Origin: Tragulus kanchil
Lineage: Eukaryota; Chordata; Mammalia; Artiodactyla; Tragulidae
NCBI GenBank assembly: GCA_022376925.1
Contig: JAIOJX010000032.1
Location: 203,046,939-203,110,938 of the forward strand
Direction of reading: 5' to 3'
DNA length: 64,000 nucleotides
Within the stretch, counting starts at the first letter, position 1. Each line of letters begins with the position of its first letter. A program made the translations under genes and the position numbers. This document shows, one piece after another, positions 32,402 through 42,600 of this stretch. Below the pieces are notes generated by a model. It ran no database searches. It worked only from the letters and a program-made list of their open reading frames with translations, and had not been told where the DNA came from.

Positions 32402-34560
32402 ATTACGATAGAGTCACACATGTCTATGAAGTGGACTCCTGAAGCAGAAAGGAAGGGTGTCTTACCCCTCCTTAGGAGATGGGGGTCAGGGAAGGCTTCC
32501 TGGTGGAGGTGTCTTCTAGGCAGCCTTGAAGAACAAAGTGTTAGCCAGGCCAAGACAGAAAGTGGGTATGAAACGGCCTTTAGGCAACCCAGCCATCTAT
32601 CACATACAAGGTGGGAACAGGAATATCCTGAGACTTGTCCTGGGACGCCTGGGACGGGGATGTGTGGCAGCCAGGCAACCGAAGGCATGTCAGGAGATCT
32701 GGATAGAGAGGCGGGTGGGGGCTGGTTCCCGAAGATCCCTGGGGGCTGCATTAGGGAGTTTGGATGCTGGAACATCTGCAGGGCGGTTGTGGGGCTTTGA
32801 AGCATCTGCTGGGCTGATGCCCCACACCCACGCCCTTCGAGGCGGGTCTGACCCGCCTGAAGCAGTTCTAGGCGCCGTCGCTGTGCAGCAGAGCCCTGAC
32901 CCAGTGGTTCGAGGTCCTCCGGCCGGCACCTCAGCGCCACTGCTTCTCTCTCCCATCAAGGAAACCATCACCCTGCAGGCAGGCTTAGAATGAAGTCCTT
33001 CTGGATCACAGTCCTGTCCCCTTTTCTCACCCTCCCCTTTACGGTACAGATGCATGAGCAAAGCCAGCTATTTAAAGGAACCCCGCACCTAATCCTTGAG
33101 TAAGCGGAAAATGCTTAAGCAAAGCTAATAACCGCCCCATAATCCAGCTGTTACATAATTCTGAGTTTACTCTACAGCGTCAGGGCTGAGGTCCTCTGGT
33201 CCCTCCAAAATCTTCCATGTGGGGAAAGGAAGTCTATCTCTTTGGCCTACGTGTTCTCCACTACCCGCTACCTGCCTCCAAACACCTTGGACTGAGATTG
33301 ATTCCCCTGTTCTTATTTACCCCTGAAGAAATTAGATTCAAAATGGAGATAAAAGAGAGCCAAGATCTTGATTTCAAGCTGGTAAAGGTAAAGGAATAAA
33401 AATGCAAAATCACATTTCTTGAGTATTTCCTGTATGCTTGTCATTACACTAATTCTGTTTTTTTTTTTTTTTAAAGAAAACTTGTAATGACGATAGATCA
33501 CATGGAAGTGGACTCCTGAAGCAGAAAGGAAGGGTGTCTTACCCCTCCTTAGGAGATGGGGGTCAGGGAAGGCTTCCTGGTGGAGGTGTCTTCTAGGCAG
33601 CCTTGAAGAACAAAGTGTTAGCCAGGCCAAGACAGAAAGTGGGTATGAAACGGCCTTTAGGCAACCCAGCCATCTATCACATACAAGGTGGGAACAGGAA
33701 TATCCTGAGACTTGTCCTGGGACGCCTGGGACGGGGATGTGTGGCAGCCAGGCAACCGAAGGCATGTCAGGAGATCTGGATAGAGAGGCGGGTGGGGGCT
33801 GGTTCCCGAAGATCCCTGGGGGCTGCATTAGGGAGTTTGGATGCTGGAACATCTGCAGGGCGGTTGTGGGGCTTTGAAGCATCTGCTGGGCTGATGCCCC
33901 ACACCCACGCCCTTCGAGGCGGGTCTGACCCGCCTGAAGCAGTTCTAGGCGCCGTCGCTGTGCAGCAGAGCCCTGACCCAGTGGTTCGAGGTCCTCCGGC
34001 CGGCACCTCAGCGCCACTGCTTCTCTCTCCCATCAAGGAAACCATCACCCTGCAGGCAGGCTTAGAATGAAGTCCTTCTGGATCACAGTCCTGTCCCCTT
34101 TTCTCACCCTCCCCTTTACGGTACAGATGCATGAGCAAAGCCAGCTATTTAAAGGAACCCCACCTAATCCTTGAGTAAGCGGAAAATGCTTAAGCAAAGC
34201 TAATAACCGCCCCATAATCCAGCTGTTACATAATTCTGAGTTTACTCTACAGCGTCAGGGCTGAGGTCCTCTGGTCCCTCCAAAATCTTCCATGTGGGGA
34301 AAGGAAGTCTATCTCTTTGGCCTACGTGTTCTCCACTACCCGCTACCTGCCTCCAAACACCTTGGACTGAGATTGATTCCCCTGTTCTTATTTACCCCTG
34401 AAGAAATTAGATTCAAAATGGAGATAAAAGAGAGCCAAGATCTTGATTTCAAGCTGGTAAAGGTAAAGGAATAAAAATGCAAAATCACATTTCTTGAGTA
34501 TTTCCTGTATGCTTGTCATTACACTAATTCTGTTTTTTTTTTTTTTTCTTTAAAGAAAAC
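32402..34560. repeat. Tandem duplication 11 (offset 1,077-1,079 bp)
   Basis: Bases 32431-33481 recur at 33508-34560. The lead-in of copy 2 (33482-33507) is a reduced form of 32402-32430 (CGATAGATCACATGGAAGTG against CGATAGAGTCACACATGTCT). Copy 2 has extra bases in the T-run near 34533-34552. The first copy ends exactly where an inverted repeat folds at 34536. Confidence 0.95.
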
Positions 34561-34602
34561 AGAATTAGTGTAATGACAGGCATACTGAAAACACTCAAGA
34601 AA
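34490..34602. repeat. Imperfect inverted repeat (about 47-bp arms)
   Basis: The left arm 34490-34536 (TTTCTTGAGTATTTCC to TAATTCTGTTTT) is mirrored by the right arm 34557-34602 (AAAACAGAATTAGTGTAATG to ACTCAAGAAA), with roughly five mismatches or indels. The spacer is a T-run followed by CTTTAAAG. The inner 20 bases pair almost perfectly. The arms resemble no inverted-repeat transposon that I know. Confidence 0.85.
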
Positions 34603-34620
34603 AAAACTCTACAACATAAT

Positions 34621-34815
34621 TGGGCTTCCCAGGTGGCTCAGTGGTAAAGATTCTGCCTGCCAATGCAAGAGATGCAAGTTCTGTCTCTGGGTCAGGAAGA
34701 TCCCCTGGAGAAGGAAATGGCAGCCCCCTCCAGTATTCTTGTCCAGAGAATCCCACAGACAGAGGAGCCTGGCAGGCTACACTCCATGGGGCTGAGAAAG
34801 AGTCAGACATAACTT
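34621..34815 (+). mobile_element. Bov-tA SINE
   Basis: GGGCTTCCCAGGTGGCTCAG head, CTCCAGTATTCTTGTCCAG core, CATGGGGCTGAGAAAGAGTC and an end near 34815 before an A-rich region. It is nearly complete. Confidence 0.92.
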
Positions 34816-35689
34816 AATGGCTAAATGAAAACTAATTGTTTTAAGAAAAAAAATGGAAAGAAAAATACATATAAGGGCTTAATAAATTGGCCAGCAATAC
34901 AAGTCCCTTTTAAAAGTTTGCTCATTCTCCTGGACTGGCTGAAACCACCAGAAATGCACTCCGTTGGCCATCTTGGGCACAGCTATACCCAGGACCTTTG
35001 CAGAAAGCGTCACTTTCATTTCCTCAGCCTTCCCACCGTCTCCCTGCCCCACACCCACCCCTCCAAACCCTCTCCCCACAGAAGCCCCCTTCAGCTTGTT
35101 TGGCTAATGTATTCGCAAACCAAATTAGGGACCCTGGCTCCCAGGGAGGTCCCCAAGTCAGTTGCTAGAGGAAGGGGAATTAGATACCATCTAGTGCTCA
35201 AATCCGATTAGGTCCCCCACTCCCAGCCCACATGCAAAAGCCCGCTTTCCAATCAATTTTACAAAGGGTCCTCTGCAGATAGACACTAATGGTATTGAGC
35301 TGAGCTCTTTAAACCAAGTCTGCAAGAAGTTTGCAGAGATAAAGCGTACACAGTATATGGAGGAGGAGGCCTGTGGCCACAGAGTCCTTCTCCTCAGAGA
35401 GAAGGGAGGGGCAGGGAGGTGGTGCATGGGGACCACCCACTACCCACAGATGCCACCCCTGCTCCGGGGACACGAGCCTCAACTTCTCTTTCTCCTCCCA
35501 AATTAAACCCCCACCCCAGGTCCTTCCCCTTAAGGTTCCTTGTCATGCCCAACAAGTGATCCAGAGACTGGTCTGTTCTCTCCTAATTCTTGGTCCGCTC
35601 CTCAGCCTCCACTCAGTAACCCCGGCTATCAAGGTTTTCTGTGTGTGAATCTCGTATCTTTTCACAAAATTTCCACGTGCATTCATGCA
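34816..35689. other. Single-copy stretch, no gene seen
   Basis: Two short frames, 128 codons on the plus strand and 81 on the minus strand, show no domain. The A/T-rich piece at 35170-35330 could be a conserved non-coding block but there is no firm evidence. No transposon is recognised. Confidence 0.4.
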
Positions 35690-35930
35690 TAATTTTATCC
35701 TTCCAGGAAACCTTGAAAGGGAAGCTTAGGTATCCCATTTTGCAGATGGCAAAATCAAAGCTCAGCTCCATCAAGTACTAATTGGTGAGTGGTATAACAG
35801 CTGACGCTACCACATACTACCTGCAAGGGCTGAAGCACTAACTTAACCTCTCTGGGCCTCAGGCTACGCAGCTGTATAGCCATCTCCAAGGTGATAGCAA
35901 TCTCCAAGGGTTAAAGAAACAGCTATCCCT
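35690..35930. mobile_element. MIR relics, opposite orientations
   Basis: CCCATTTTGCAGATGGCAAA (near 35732) fits reversed MIR. CTTAACCTCTCTGGGCCTCA (near 35842) fits sense MIR. Both are diverged, and the boundaries are approximate. Confidence 0.6.
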
Positions 35931-36044
35931 CCCATCATATAGTTGTACCACCTGAGGGTTAAGAGCACCTGTAATGAGCTCAGAACATGGCTTGGTTGGG
36001 ACTCAGTTTAATAAAAGTGAGCTCTTCTCTCCCCTATACTACCA

Positions 36045-36385
36045 CCCCCACCAGATTTCTTGACATTCCTCAAATATTTGATATCCCCAACCCCTTGCTC
36101 TGGAATGCCTTTTCCCTCTTCTTTCCTTGAGAAACGTTCCCGTGCACTCCTCCTCTTTCCTCTTCCTCAATGTTCTCCTGCACCTAGCTCTTCAAAAGAG
36201 ACTCCGTGGGCACCTTCCATGTGGAGCTCTAGGCCTTCAGCAGCTGCTTGCTGCTCTGTAGATGCGTGTGCCTCGGGGCTCACTCAATGGTGAGGTTCCC
36301 TGAGGACAGGACTGCCTTATGCACCTCTGTGTCCTCAAAGAAGGTGCTGGTGGGATACATCTTTGCGGAATGCACAAAAGGATGA
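36045..36385 (+). mobile_element. L2 LINE 3' end fragment
   Basis: CCCCTTGCTCTGGAATGCC, TTCCTTGAGAAACGTTCC, GGTTCCCTGAGGACAGGACT and GTGCTGGTGGGATACATC follow the L2 3' end in sense orientation. This is the longest L2 piece in the window. Confidence 0.8.
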
Positions 36386-38562
36386 ACCAGTGAGTGAAGC
36401 CAGAGGATGGGCAACTGCCACCTGCACTCTTTGGGGCTGAGGCTTGATGGCCCCTCAAACCTGCCTCATGATGGGGGTCTCAAGTCTGCTCTAGAGGTTG
36501 GCTGTGGCTGGATACCCTGTCCTCACAAGTGGCCGGCACACGTGTGACCTGCATACCGTGTGCTGCTTGGTGTCTTTCAGAGGCCTGGCCAGCCAGGAGC
36601 CACAGTCCAGCATCAATAACCACCCAGCCAGGGGTGGTTCACAAGCTCTTTGCACAAGCCGATCAGGCTGGGAGGATCTATCCTGCTTCCGAAAAGCGGT
36701 TAACCAGCTGCCTCCATCTGCACTGGCCTGGTTAGCTTTGGGCTGCTCAGCTTCCAATGTCAGCACCTCTGTGCCCTGTGTCAGGGTCACGAGGTAGTAA
36801 CCGGTTACCCCTGCCTTCCTGGGGGCACCCAGACCCTCTGCTCACAGAGATGAAGGTTTCAGGCTGAGCGTAAACTAGGCTGGCCCTGCAGGACCTGAGG
36901 TGCACTCTGAGCTGCCTGTGTGACTGGGAGCACCCCAATCCTCTGGTATAAGAAGAAGACTTAGGGAAACTAGGATTAGGGATGCCAAAACCAGCATCAC
37001 TGTTCTCAGTGCAAAGCATTCAGTGCCCTCGAGAGGGGCGGCCCCTTAACCCCTACCAACCACCACATATGGAACCACAGGCTCCGGGATCACACCACAC
37101 TGCAGCTTGAGACAGCCCAGGGGATCCGGGTTATTGTCTTGATCTGCACGATGAAGTGAAAGTTACAACTGGTGCTCGCTGAGGGCTTCACCAGTGTAGT
37201 CTAGAGACCAGCAGCAACTGCATCACCCAGCGGGTCTGTTCAAGTCAGATGCCGGGGCTCTGCCCCAGACCCACAGAATCAGGGTCTTTGGGCATGAGGC
37301 TTCAGCCTGCACTGTAGCATGCTCTCTGGGCGTGCGTGCTCAGGCACTCAGTCGTGTCTGACTCTTTCTGACTCCATGCACTCTAGCCTGCCGGGCTCCT
37401 CTGTCCGCAGGATTCTCCAGGCAAGACTACTGGAATGGGCTACCATTTCCTCCTCCAAGGGTCTTCCCCCGGCAAGACTACCAGTGAGTGAAGCCAGAGG
37501 ATGGGCAACTGCCACCTGCACTCTTTGGGGCTGAGGCTTGATGGCCCCTCAAACCTGCCTCATGATGGGGGTCTCAAGTCTGCTCTAGAGGTTGGCTGTG
37601 GCTGGATACCCTGTCCTCACAAGTGGCCGGCACACGTGTGACCTGCATACCGTGTGCTGCTTGGTGTCTTTCAGAGGCCTGGCCAGCCAGGAGCCACAGT
37701 CCAGCATCAATAACCACCCAGCCAGGGGTGGTTCACAAGCTCTTTGCACAAGCCGATCAGGCTGGGAGGATCTATCCTGCTTCCGAAAAGCGGTTAACCA
37801 GCTGCCTCCATCTGCACTGGCCTGGTTAGCTTTGGGCTGCTCAGCTTCCAATGTCAGCACCTCTGTGCCCTGTGTCAGGGTCACGAGGTAGTAACCGGTT
37901 ACCCCTGCCTTCCTGGGGGCACCCAGACCCTCTGCTCACAGAGATGAAGGTTTCAGGCTGAGCGTAAACTAGGCTGGCCCTGCAGGACCTGAGGTGCACT
38001 CTGAGCTGCCTGTGTGACTGGGAGCACCCCAATCCTCTGGTATAAGAAGAAGACTTAGGAAACTAGGATTAGGGATGCCAAAACCAGCATCACTGTTCTC
38101 AGTGCAAAGCATTCAGTGCCCTCGAGAGGGGCGGCCCCTTAACCCCTACCAACCACCACATATGGAACCACAGGCTCCGGGATCACACCACACTGCAGCT
38201 TGAGACAGCCCAGGGGCTCCGGGTTATTGTCTTGATCTGCACGATGAAGTGAAAGTTACAACTGGTGCTCGCTGAGGGCTTCACCAGTGTAGTCTAGAGA
38301 CCAGCAGCAACTGCATCACCCAGCGGGTCTGTTCAAGTCAGATGCCGGGGCTCTGCCCCAGACCCACAGAATCAGGGTCTTTGGGCATGAGGCTTCAGCC
38401 TGCACTGTAGCATTCTCTCTGGGCGTGCGTGCTCAGGCACTCAGTCGTGTCTGACTCTTTCTGACTCCATGCACTCTAGCCTGCCGGGCTCCTCTGTCCG
38501 CAGGATTCTCCAGGCAAGACTACTGGAATGGGCTACCATTTCCTCCTCCAAGGGGTCTTCCC
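36380..38562. repeat. Tandem duplication 12 (offset 1,092-1,094 bp)
   Basis: Bases 36386-37470 recur at 37480-38562. The short lead-in at 37471-37479 does not match cleanly. Differences are a one-base indel near 38059 and substitutions near 37123/38217 and 37321/38414. Copy 1 ends inside an antisense Bov-tA, while copy 2 carries it to completion. Confidence 0.95.
37327..37470 (-). mobile_element. Bov-tA SINE, antisense, cut by duplication junction
   Basis: It shows the tail side (CAGTCGTGTCTGACTCTTTC) and the core complement, then stops at the duplication 12 join. Confidence 0.88.
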
Positions 38563-38646
38563 AACCCAGGGACTAAACTCAAGTCTCTTACATCATCTCC
38601 TGCATTGGCAGATGAATTCTTTACCACTGGGGCACCTGGGAAGCCC
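38419..38646 (-). mobile_element. Bov-tA SINE, antisense, complete
   Basis: It shows the tail-side CAGTCGTGTCTGACTCTTTC, the core complement ACTACTGGAATGGGCTACC, box-B complement GGACTAAACTCAAGTCTC and the head complement GGGGCACCTGGGAAGCCC. Confidence 0.92.
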
Positions 38647-38879
38647 TAGTATGTTCTCTAAGGGACTGTTACCAAAACGGAAGCTTGAGAACCACTGTCC
38701 TGTGAGACGTGTAGTGAACACCTGGAAACCCCTCTGCAAACAGAAAATGTGTTCTGACTCCTGGGGCCACGGGCACAATACTTTATCATTTGAAGAGTGC
38801 ATCTCTCTTGCCTGGTTCTCCCAACAGCCATTGGAGGGAGGTGAAGAAAGATTCGCTGATATAAGGGGTCAACAAGTAG

Positions 38880-39000
38880 CGTGACGGTACTGGATGCCAG
38901 ACACTGTCCAAGGTGCTGGAGATGCCACCATGAGCAAAACACAATCCCATTCAGCACGAAGGTCCAGACAGACGACAGGCAAGTACAGAGACTAATGCAT
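38880..39000 (-). mobile_element. L2 LINE fragment, antisense
   Basis: GATGCCAGACACTGTCCAAG, GTGCTGGAGATGCCACCATG and AGCAAAACACAATCCC match the reversed L2 3' end. Confidence 0.65.
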
Positions 39001-39161
39001 CACAGAGGGCACTCCCTACTCCTCTGTCCAGATGTATTCGTCTTCACAGTATTAATGGCTCCTTAACACTGCATCCTATCTTGGAGAAGGATGAAGTGCC
39101 ATTTTAACTAAGTGACATTGTTTTAAAGTTTCTTTGTTTTCTACTTTTTAAATTTTGTATT

Positions 39162-39392
39162 GGGGCCACAACCAGGTGGTGTTAGTGGTAAAGAACCTGC
39201 CTGTCAGGGCAGGATACATAGGAGATATGGGTTCGATCCCTGGGTTGGGACGATCCCTAGAGGAGGAAGTGGCAGCCCACTCCAGCAGTCTTGCCTGGAG
39301 AATCCCACGGACAGAGGAGCCTGGCGGGCTACAGTCCATAGGGTCGCAAAAGAGTTGGACACGACGAAAGCGACTTAGCGGCCACAGCGGCA
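39162..39392 (+). mobile_element. Bov-tA SINE
   Basis: GGTGGTGTTAGTGGTAAAGA head, box B GGGTTCGATCCCTGGG, CCACTCCAGCAGTCTTGCC core and the AAGAGTTGGACACGACGAAA 3' end. It is well preserved. Confidence 0.93.
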
Positions 39393-39795
39393 TAGTCCAT
39401 GAACAATGTTGTGACCGTCTCAGGCGAACAGTGAAGGGACTCAGCCATACACATACCTGTGTCCATCTGAGTAAGGTCTTCAATGAAGAGAGGGAGGGAG
39501 CCAAATGAGTAACAGGAGGGCTAGAGGAGAAGCTGCCCAGGCAACAGAACAAGGCTTCAAAGTTCTTTTACAGGTGAGATCAACTAAACATCAGAGAAGA
39601 ATCCCAAACACAGCCCCCAGTTCCTAGCCCCAGCTCCACTCACCACCCTAGTTGGCTCTCGGGAGACCTTCAGCTTCTCCAGTCATCATCTCCTCTTCCT
39701 CCCCTTCCCTCCCACCCCTTCCCTACGCTCCCTACACTCCCCAGGGTGGAACAGCGTTGGTTTGTCCACTCAGCTCTATATACACAGAGCCTCTC

Positions 39796-40095
39796 GCCTG
39801 TGAATTTTTTTTTTTTTTAATTTTGGCCTCTTTTAGTGGTCTTTATTTATTTATTTTCACCCATCTTTATTCTTTGGCCTGTGTGGGCCTCCCATTGCAG
39901 TGACCTCTCTCATTGCAGAGCACTAGCTCTGGGCATAAGCGCTCCAGAGTGTTGACTTGTAATTGGACCATGCTCCAGCCACTCCACAGCATCTGGGATC
40001 TTCCCAGGCCAAGGATCGAACCAGTGCCCCTTGCACTGCAAGATGGACTCTTGACCTACTGGGCCACCAGGGAAGCCCTGGCCTGTGAATTTTTT
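39796..40095 (-). mobile_element. CHR-type SINE, antisense, with target-site duplication
   Basis: Direct repeats GCCTGTGAATTTTTT at 39796-39810 and 40081-40095 flank the element. Inside are a T-rich tail, the CHR body (TGTGGGCCTCCCATTGCAG) and a GGGAAGCCCTG head at 40070-40080. This is an ordinary retrotransposition footprint. Confidence 0.9.
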
Positions 40096-40217
40096 CAAAG
40101 ACCTTCACATGTTTGAAATAGGCAAAATATTATTAATGCCCCAATATGAAGAGAGAAGACATACAAAATCAAAAAAATTGAATGATTAATTAAATGGTCA
40201 CAAAGCATAACATGATG

Positions 40218-40340
40218 TCAAATAGCCTTTTTTTTTTTTTTTTAGGTAAGAAATGGATTTATTCAGATTCAGAGAAAGCACACGCCACAGACAGAGTGTG
40301 GGCCATGGCAGAGCAAATCCAGTGGCTCAAATAGCCTTTT
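40218..40340 (-). mobile_element. Short L1-like 3' end, antisense, with target-site duplication
   Basis: Direct repeats TCAAATAGCCTTT at 40218-40230 and 40327-40339 flank about 95 bases. The insert begins with a T-run (a reversed poly(A) tail) and carries a reversed AATAAA signal (GGATTTATTCAG, near 40252). The body resembles the 3' end of ruminant L1, which I recall but cannot check. It is strongly 5'-truncated. Confidence 0.72.
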
Positions 40341-40406
40341 GAATGATGCATTCATAAACATTTCACCACATCTGAAAATAATCGGTCAGCTGGATTTATT
40401 TTGTAG

Positions 40407-40781
40407 CAAGAAATTCTAAGTATTTTTTGGGTTTGTTTGTTTTTTTTAAGATTTATTTTTATTTATTTATATTGGGCAAGGGTCGGGTTGTGGAGGGCGG
40501 GGAGCGGGCGGGCCACTTCTATTGGTCTTTCATTTATCTATTTTCATCCGTCTTTGTTCTTTGGCCCGTGTGGGCCTCCCATCACGGTAGCCTCTCGTCG
40601 CAGAGCGCTGGCTCTGGGCGCATGCGCTCCAGAGCTCCGGCTCGGTAATTGGACACATCAGTCCAGCCGCTCCGCAGCACGTGGGATCTTCCCAGGCCAT
40701 GGATCGAACCGGCACCCCTTGCACTGCAAGGCGGTGTCCTTACCCACTGGACCACCAGGGGACGCCCAAGAAATTCTAAGT
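40407..40781 (-). mobile_element. CHR-type SINE, antisense, with target-site duplication
   Basis: Direct repeats CAAGAAATTCTAAGT at 40407-40421 and 40767-40781 flank the element. It has a T-rich tail, a GGTCGGGTTGTGGAGGGCGG segment, the CHR body and a tRNA head (ACCACCAGGGGACGCC). It closely resembles the copies at 17815 and 46127. Confidence 0.92.
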
Positions 40782-41840
40782 TGATAAAGATTTGAAAGAA
40801 ATCAGAGCCTGTTGTAAATTCAATGAGTTATTTGCATCATCAAAATTCCAAATGGTTTTTAACCTTTTCAAGGAATTTTTACAATAAATAATCATTTCAG
40901 TGAGGCATTTAATACAGATACTTTGATATGACTTGTGAAGATCTTACATAGCCTTGGCTGGGAGCATGAACGTTTCTGTTCTAAACTGAGAGCGGCATGG
41001 GTGCCAAACCAGACACGTGGCCCAGTGCCCCCGGATCAGGGCTCCCGGGCCTGGGCAGGAAGTGGCAGTGCAGTCCAAGGGCCAGCGCTGTAGACAGAAT
41101 GGAGGCCTGCCGAGCAAGAGGTCATCCCTGAGGCAGGGCACGGCCACTCTGTCCCTCGCCAACTGTGCCCAGGGGTCGCAGGGCCAGCCTCGCCTCTGCA
41201 CAGGGGAACGGCCTGGCCTCCTCCTAGCTGCTCTCCCAGGCACGTGGTAAGAACAGTGTGAAACAAGATCCACACTCAAGAAAGAGAACGAGGAAATCAG
41301 AGTAGGAGGAGTCCCTACCAAGGTCCCACAGAGACATGTCAAAGGCAGAGGGAAGGCTTGGCAAAGAAGAGCTAAATTAACCTTGGCTTACCAACCTAAC
41401 CACAGCCAGTCCTTGGAGATTCTAGGCTTTGTCTGTTTCCCTCTCCCCTCTGGGATCTGTTTGCTGAAATTTATGGATAGCTCATCCCTGGTTCACTAGG
41501 AAAAACTGTTGGGTACACTCAACCCTCTCTGATCACGCCCATAAACTCAGCATCTAAGCTCCCAAACCACCTCACATGAAAACTTAGAAGGCACTTCCTC
41601 CCACCCTCTGGGCACTGGGCCATCTTCAAAAAAGTATTAATTTTCAAAAAAATATTAGTCTGATTACTACATCTCATTTATCATCTCTGGGTTAGTGACC
41701 AACTTGGCCAACAAGCCGGCTCATATGCTTGGTTCCAAATGACTTTCGTCTTTTTTAAAAAAATTAAAATAAAAATCATCATTAAGGATATTCAGAGGTT
41801 GGGCGGGAGCCAGAGATAACTCTGAGCACTGGACCTGGAG
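40782..41840. other. Single-copy stretch, no gene seen
   Basis: The first 150 bases are A/T-rich. At 40985-41250 the sequence is G/C-rich, with overlapping frames of 77-132 codons that show no domain. No transposon is recognised. Confidence 0.4.
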
Positions 41841-41854
41841 GGGGAACTGAGCAA

Positions 41855-42112
41855 AAGGGATGGGGAAGAGGAGAAGAGGGGGAGGGGAAGGGAGAATTAG
41901 AGGGAAAGGAGGTGAAGGAGCGGAAGGGGAGGGAGAGAGGAGGAGGAATGGGGGAGGGGAGGAGAGGGAGCGGGGAGAAGGAAGGGGACAGAGAAAGGAG
42001 GAGGAGGAGGGAAGGGGAGGGTGGGAGCAAGGAGAAAGGGGAAGCATGGAGCATGGGAGAGGAAGGAAGTGGGGGAGGGAGGAGGAGGAGACGGGGGAGG
42101 GGTGGAGGCTGG
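41855..42112 (+). repeat. Long polypurine tract (GGGA/GGA-rich)
   Basis: The plus strand is almost pure A and G for about 250 bases, with isolated T and C. Many GGGG and GGAGGA runs occur. It is imperfect, without a fixed period. The overlapping open frames here (rich in R/G/E or, on the minus strand, P/S/L) are low-complexity and not genes. Confidence 0.9.
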
Positions 42113-42164
42113 GAGAGCTGTCTGAGTTGTCCTGAGGGGCTCTGCTAAAGAGGGGCAGTTCATC

Positions 42165-42380
42165 TGCGCTTAGTCACTTCAGTCATGTCTGACTCTGTGA
42201 GGCTATGGGCTGTGGCCCACCAGGTTCCTCTGTCCATGGGATTCTCCAGACAAGAATACTGGCGTGGGCTGCCATTTCCTACTCCAGGGGATCTTCCCCA
42301 CCCAGGGACGGAACCCATGTCTCTTAAGTCTTCTGCATTGGCAGGCGGCGTCTTTACAGCTAGCACCACCTGGGAATATG
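42165..42380 (-). mobile_element. Bov-tA SINE, antisense
   Basis: CTTAGTCACTTCAGTCATGT tail side, AGACAAGAATACTGGCGTGG core complement, GACGGAACCCATGTCTC box-B complement and an imperfect ACCACCTGGGA head. Confidence 0.92.
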
Positions 42381-42429
42381 AAGGTGTAAATTTCAAGGCA
42401 TTTACTGAAAGATGACACCGAGTGGTCTG

Positions 42430-42600
42430 TCCATTCATTCATTCATGATATTTATTGGGTACTTCAATGCTCTGGATACTGGCTAGCCGTGAAAATAAGG
42501 TCTGTGACCTCAGGCAGCTTTGTTTCTCTTGGGAGAGACAGATGATTGACAAGGATATAATGCCACATAAACAGTGTAATACGTACTTATACTTGAAATA
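42430..42600 (-). mobile_element. L2 LINE 3' end, antisense
   Basis: It opens TCCATTCATTCATTCATGAT, then TTTATTGGGTACTTCAATGC and GAGAGACAGATGATTGACAA. This is the reversed L2 terminus. Duplication 13 begins at its far end. Confidence 0.75.

Noticed and set aside
32353..34017. Paired 195- and 234-codon minus-strand frames with the same N-terminal 170 residues
   Set aside because: They are one chance frame seen twice through duplication 11, and their C-terminal halves differ because of the junction.
34490..34602. Inverted-repeat DNA transposon or rho-independent terminator
   Set aside because: No target-site duplication or known terminal sequence is seen, and bacterial terminators do not apply in a mammalian genome.
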